Part shown: piece by piece, positions 60,801-64,000 of the stretch | Layout of the letters: each line of letters starts with the position of its first letter | Position numbering within the stretch: position 1 is the stretch's first letter | From: Sinonovacula constricta | Lineage: Eukaryota; Mollusca; Bivalvia; Cardiida; Solecurtidae | Length of the DNA: 64,000 nucleotides | Direction: 5' to 3' | NCBI GenBank assembly: GCA_007844125.1 | Contig: CM017568.1 | Coordinates: forward strand, 11,665,854 to 11,729,853 | Notes under the pieces: generated by a model | What the model was told of the DNA's origin: nothing | Database searches by the model: none | Seen by the model: only the letters and a program-made list of their open reading frames with translations | Translations under genes and position numbers: made by a program

Positions 60801-61297
60801 CATGTACCGGAGAAGTCGAAGTTTCCTGCTCTGTGTGCGTTCGTGACTTTGGCAACTGAATACTTTGGGTTAAAATTTATGGTCAAGTTTGCAAAATACA
60901 CGAGAATCAACAATTAATAAGAAAAACATTTCCATTCTTTTGTTGATGTATTGTTTCCACTGACGTTGAGTCTAAATAAGAAATATTATAAAAGAATGCG
61001 AATTTGTTAGGACTTTTATTAACCTGAATGATTGGTCTTTTAGCTTGTACGAATCGATCTACCATACGATCTTCACGTACTTACTATACATTCGACATTT
61101 TCCATTCGTTGATGCAATTAGTTGTGTTTGTGCATTATTATCGACCTAAGCAGTGATACAGTGAGGTTTTGAACGTTATGGTTAGTAGTTTAAGAGATGA
61201 ATGATCATCAAGTGATATTGTACTCACCATTCACAACAGTTTTGTCTTGAATCGATTTTGCGTTTTCCCCACCTGCTCCGTTTGGAAAATACTTCAT
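54706..61297 (-). CDS. Ig-superfamily membrane receptor-like gene, 5' set of exons
   Basis: Minus-strand exons in order: alternative starts in 61412-61228 (ATG 61297) and 60855-60791 (ATG 60803); 60705-60621 (signal peptide or anchor); 60151-59855 (Ig); 58925-58816 and 58539-58323 (one Ig domain split by a phase 0 intron); 57873-57739 (hydrophobic); 57094-56999 (cytoplasmic type); 56638-56567 (membrane); 54836-54706 (spacer, membrane, short tail, stop). All other joins are phase 1. The coding parts join without internal stops. Three membrane-type exons in one reading suggest alternative splicing or a multi-pass product. Invertebrate IgSF receptors of this build are often fast-evolving surface proteins, and an immune or adhesion role is only a guess. 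The exons at 40.7-47.3 kb may be the 3' part of the same gene. Confidence 0.65.
56567..56638 (-). CDS. Transmembrane exon
   Basis: A 72-bp, phase 1 to 1 exon between TGTCTTGCAG and GTAAGA. It encodes DVILAIGVAVVIVIFCVIM then VSLKH: about 20 hydrophobic residues followed by a basic stop-transfer end. It is a textbook single-pass segment with its own exon, so it can be swapped or skipped. Confidence 0.7.
56999..57094 (-). CDS. Hydrophilic (cytoplasmic-type) exon
   Basis: A 96-bp, phase 1 to 1 exon between ATCTATAG and GTATGT. It encodes AAYEKHAKISDVHVSEEN then HTEQSHRSKTKVFE. Charged and unstructured in appearance, with one Tyr; no known signalling motif. Confidence 0.55.
57739..57873 (-). CDS. 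Hydrophobic exon, probable membrane segment
   Basis: A 135-bp, phase 1 to 1 exon between TTGTTGTAG and GTAAGT. It encodes GCLPPVKVGTITAICLASIL then FAVDIIYIALHAVTHIFADH and a polar end. One Asp interrupts the hydrophobic run, so it may be one long or two short membrane helices. Confidence 0.65.
58323..58539 (-). CDS. Second half of split Ig-like domain
   Basis: Phase 0 in, phase 1 out, 217 bp, between ATATCTTGCAG and GTAAGT. It reads ERGNCVDACWESKALKVTST, LEIPPAVKNPIQVKLMVYLE and TSFKFYTIE. The strand pattern fits the C'-to-G half of an Ig domain, but KLMVYLE replaces the usual YxC. Confidence 0.6.
58816..58925 (-). CDS. First half of split Ig-like domain
   Basis: Phase 1 in, phase 0 out, 110 bp, between TTTAAACAG and GTAACG. 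It reads YVKDISFVEYNTYITMTTDC then VQWFYIHK: a B-strand Cys and the core Trp. The intron falls just after the C strand, a split seen in several cell-adhesion Ig domains. Confidence 0.6.
59855..60151 (-). CDS. Ig domain exon (canonical)
   Basis: A 297-bp, phase 1 to 1 exon between TTTTTACAG and GTAGGC. Motifs in order: GKDLTLSC (first Cys), YIDWLKDE (core Trp), NMKSNDCGQYTCRTNTGS (second Cys in D-x-G-x-Y-x-C), and a closing SFDLHLIG strand. Two more cysteines (VQCLLDGLPYC) in the middle may form an extra bridge. The best-supported Ig domain of the window. Confidence 0.85.
60621..60705 (-). CDS. Signal-peptide exon
   Basis: Acceptor after GTTGCACTTCAG, donor GTAACG, phase 1 out. From ATG 60690 it reads MDRFIMDIRFRLC then IVLALLVIAK, a short basic n-region and a hydrophobic core before the first Ig exon. 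A second ATG is at 60675. The frame is also open upstream to the acceptor, so either alternative 5' exon can be joined in frame. Confidence 0.65.
60791..60855 (-). CDS. Alternative 5' exon with ATG
   Basis: Donor GTAAGT at 60790. ATG at 60803 gives MMKS and joins to CLCPMDRF of the next exon. The possible acceptor (GTATTCAG) suggests further upstream sequence, or it may be a plain first exon. Confidence 0.4.
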
Positions 61298-61412
61298 TTT
61301 AACGTTTGGTATAAAGTGTTATTTAAAGTTTCTACCAATGATTGCTCGTGGCGTGGAATGAGGCTAGAATCGGCATTTTTAAGGCTGTCAAAAGTGAGGT
61401 AAGACAGCTACG
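61228..61412 (-). CDS. Alternative 5' exon with ATG and GTGAGT donor
   Basis: On the minus strand an acceptor TTTCTTTTAG is at 61413. ATG at 61297 encodes MKYFPNGAGGENAKSIQDK then TVVN, leaving in phase 1 at GTGAGT. Joined to the signal exon it would give a 23-residue hydrophilic leader before the hydrophobic segment, turning a signal peptide into a possible anchor. Confidence 0.4.
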
Positions 61413-62703
61413 CCTAAAAGAAAGCAAACATTTAAATTCGAACATGTTTTAACCATTGTGCATGCATGCATGCAAAGATATTACCCAGTCCTCATACACA
61501 TTTGTTACATGGGAGGTTAGCATGCAGCAAGTCTGGCAAAAGCTCTACACACTGAGCTAACCACGCCGAGTACACCACTGCCATTTGACGTGATATTGAT
61601 ATTACACAGGGTAGTCACTCTGGCTAGCGATCGCAATGCATGTTAGCAAGCTCGAAAACAATTATAGAAATGAAAGACTAATTTCACTGACTCCGCACGA
61701 TACTATGAGCGTCCATTGTTCACTGCATTTACATGTATCCATCCATGATAAGTTTTTATTCTGTTGTAAGTTAAACGGGTCCTAAATTAATCAATTCCTA
61801 CAAGATTTTAAATTAAAAATGCACATGCTTGAAAGATATAATATCATACTGGATTTTAAAGAAAACATTGACTTTTGCTAACACAATATTGAATATAGAA
61901 ATATTAACATTTGCTTGAAAGGTGATGTAGATATTCAAAATATCTATGCTCATCTTAAACTTGAGAACATGAATAAAATGATTTGGGTGGATTATTCGAA
62001 TAGGCCTAAAAATAACAGCATGGACAAGTGCCTAACAACTGGACCAAGCTGTTTATTGTATTTACATACATTCTATCAAAAATAAAATGAGATAATGTAT
62101 GGCTTAACTTTACCTATCCATTCAATGTTCATTCAGACAGGCCAGTGTTTGTATACAAATTATCGCGTTTTACCTGTACATGATTTCATGTTAACGCAAA
62201 TATAGGCATGCGTCATATTTTTACTGTTTAACGACTCTCCACTGCTTCAAAATGGCGAAGTATATTTTCTTTTCGATTTGATTGATCATGTTTTGTTAAG
62301 TATTTTTATCAAAAGGTTTTATACGTAAAATGATATTGTATTTGCTCTCTAATAGTTTTGGCATTTATATAACAATACATTAATAAGTAGAGGTATGACA
62401 CTAATTGAGTTATTCAGCTCTGTGATTAGTTTAATTTATTCTACATTCGTGGGTTGTAAAACACTGCTTACATATTGAAATATTTAAAATGTTTGTGTTT
62501 TTTTTTTCTCAATAAAATTATACACAGTTTTATACAGGTTAACTTAAAAGCTTATTATTAATAATAAGGCCATTAAATCTAAAGCATATCGAGGTTAAAG
62601 GAAATGCAAGGATGAAATCGTGGCTGGTTCTCGAAATGGTTGATGATTCAAAATCTTACCTTAAGTTCTCTTCATGATAGTAGGTGATCCCACAGAATGC
62701 TGG
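61413..62703. other. Spacer with a tRNA-like fragment
   Basis: At about 61500-61565, minus strand, GGCGTGGTTAGCTCAGTGTG then TAGAGC resembles a tRNA A-box region, but no clear B box follows, so it is at most a SINE fragment. The rest is AT-rich and I see no gene. Confidence 0.4.
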
Positions 62704-64000
62704 TCAACCCGGCACCTGGTAAACTCGGCACTTGGTGAACTCGGCACCGAGAATAGTGAATTCGGCATCCGGTAAACTCGGCACCTGGTAAACTCGGCAC
62801 CTGGTGAATTCGGCATCTAGTTAACTCGGCATTTGTATATTATTCTTTTATCTCTTTGCTTCTAGACAATTTGGCAATATTTATTGTTACACAATGTATG
62901 ACCTAAACTGTTATCTTGGAAATGTCTGTTTGTGAAGAAAGGTGAATTTTCAAAGTAACTTATTACGACCACATTTATCAACAGATACAAAATAATTCAT
63001 TGGCTACTGGCATAACATTTATTTTTGAATTGAATTAGTTGATATAATTTTTGTAAGAATTTATCTTTCTATGAAAATTTTATGAACATTTGCACATTTG
63101 GTTGTTAGTTATCCATTCCAGATTCATCTTGGCTGGCGCAAGAACAAGTGACACAGGGAAGCCCATGTGGTGACAGGGTCTCTTCATTAACCTCCTCATA
63201 ATTAGTACCTCACCCCTTCTATGTGTACGGGGAATACATTGTCTAATAGCACCTGGTACCCCTTTAATGTATACTAGGAATACACCGCTGCCATCTTGTT
63301 GTTTTAGCAATTTGTGGTGACAGGGTCTCTTCATTAACCTCCTCATAATTAGTACCTCACCCCTTCTATGTGTACGGGTAATACATTGTCTAATAGCACC
63401 TGGTACCCCTTCAATGTATACTAGGAATACACCGCTGCCATCTTGTTGTTTTAGCAATTTGTGGTGACAGGGTCTCTTCATTAACCTCCTCATAATTAGT
63501 ACCTCACCCCTTCTATGTGTACGGGGAATACATTGTCTAACAGCACCTGGTACCCCTTCCATGTATACTAGGAATACATCGCTGTCATCTTGTTGTTTTA
63601 GCAATTTAAATTAAACAAGGTACACACTGAATAACACATGATTAAGTACAGTACCTTTGATGTTGAGTATACGTAAATTTATTATAAATACAATGCAGAT
63701 CTATAATATAAGGAATAAATTAATGTGTTTAAAAATCTACCTTATTTCTTCGTTAATTTTATATTTAATTATTATATTAATCATATATACTTTTTGTTGT
63801 TAGTTGTTTTAACTGCTTTTATACACGCATTAGACAATATGACATGTGAATTTTTTTTTTTTATTTCTATTTTTTATCTTTTTTATTTTTATATATTATT
63901 TGCATAATGGTTTATATCTTTAAAAAAAACGAGGTCCCGAATTCACTAGATTCGTAAAGCCGAATTTACCAGGTGCCGAGTTCACCAGGTGCCGAGTTGA
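62704..64000. mobile_element. Element bounded by inverted 16-bp repeat arrays (about 1.3 kb)
   Basis: The left end TCAACCCGGCACCTGGTAAA and the right end, read on minus, TCAACTCGGCACCTGGTGAA are inverted. At the left about seven degenerate 16-bp units (CACCTGGTAAACTCGG type) run to 62832; at the right about three run to the last base of the window. The interior holds the 147-bp tandem repeat and AT-rich DNA, with no transposase. The right end may continue past the window. Confidence 0.65.
63167..63607. repeat. Three 147-bp tandem repeats
   Basis: Units start at 63167, 63314 and 63461, each exactly 147 bp, each beginning GTGGTGACAGGGTCTCTTCA and ending near TTGTTGTTTTAGCAATTT. Because 147 is a multiple of three, a minus-strand frame stays open across all copies; I regard that frame as a by-product. 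Confidence 0.95.

Noticed and set aside
63080..63604. 174-residue minus-strand frame with three repeats of a 49-residue unit
   Set aside because: It is the translation of a 147-bp tandem repeat; no domain, no splice context, and openness follows from the repeat length.

Overview
This is a 64 kb piece of an animal nuclear genome, most likely a bivalve mollusc. The evidence is: AT-rich DNA with short exons in long introns and clean GT-AG sites; a gene of the MIEAP (mitochondria-eating protein, SPATA18) family, which is expanded in molluscs; immunoglobulin-superfamily exons; and tRNA-derived SINEs, a pogo/Tigger remnant, Gypsy remnants and microsatellites. The species assignment is inference. 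No bacterial-type operon, CRISPR array, rRNA gene or ordinary tRNA gene is visible.

Left part (5.2-36.4 kb, plus strand). A MIEAP-like gene runs from about 5.85 to 19.83 kb. It has a Cys-rich first coding exon, two phase-matched 66-bp coiled-coil exons, three short exons and a terminal exon with the MIEAP C-terminal signature. The first intron holds microsatellites, five 55-bp tandem repeats and two decayed minus-strand Gypsy fragments. Each Gypsy fragment lies beside a copy of the coiled-coil exon, so this part has been tandemly duplicated. The whole region (about 5.19-21.26 kb) is repeated in the same order and orientation at about 26.09-36.43 kb. That second copy is a dead gene: exon lengths and splice sites survive, but several exons carry stops and the terminal exon is missing.

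Middle (36.4-47.3 kb). After a gene-poor AT-rich stretch, minus-strand exons encode Ig-like domains and a cytoplasmic tail; all boundaries are phase 1 and one Ig exon has a frameshift. A histone H1 pseudogene and a 960-bp pogo/Tigger deletion derivative lie in the introns.

47.4-52.9 kb is one 5.5-kb DNA transposon-like element. It has 1.15-kb terminal inverted repeats, each built from about five 145-bp tandem units. The broken plus-strand coding region matches a family common in invertebrate genomes that has HEEADT-, TDIAVLLV- and FTGSDYTSAF-like motifs, suggestive of a PIN/FEN-type nuclease. It is the best candidate here for a poorly described system.

Right part (54.7-61.4 kb, minus strand). 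A second set of IgSF receptor exons has two alternative 5' exons, a signal peptide, one classic Ig domain, one Ig domain split by an intron, a cytoplasmic exon and three separate candidate membrane-spanning exons. The two Ig sets may be one large gene or two paralogues; short related Cys-containing spacer exons link them. The window ends with a 1.3-kb element bounded by inverted arrays of a 16-bp repeat and containing three 147-bp tandem repeats.
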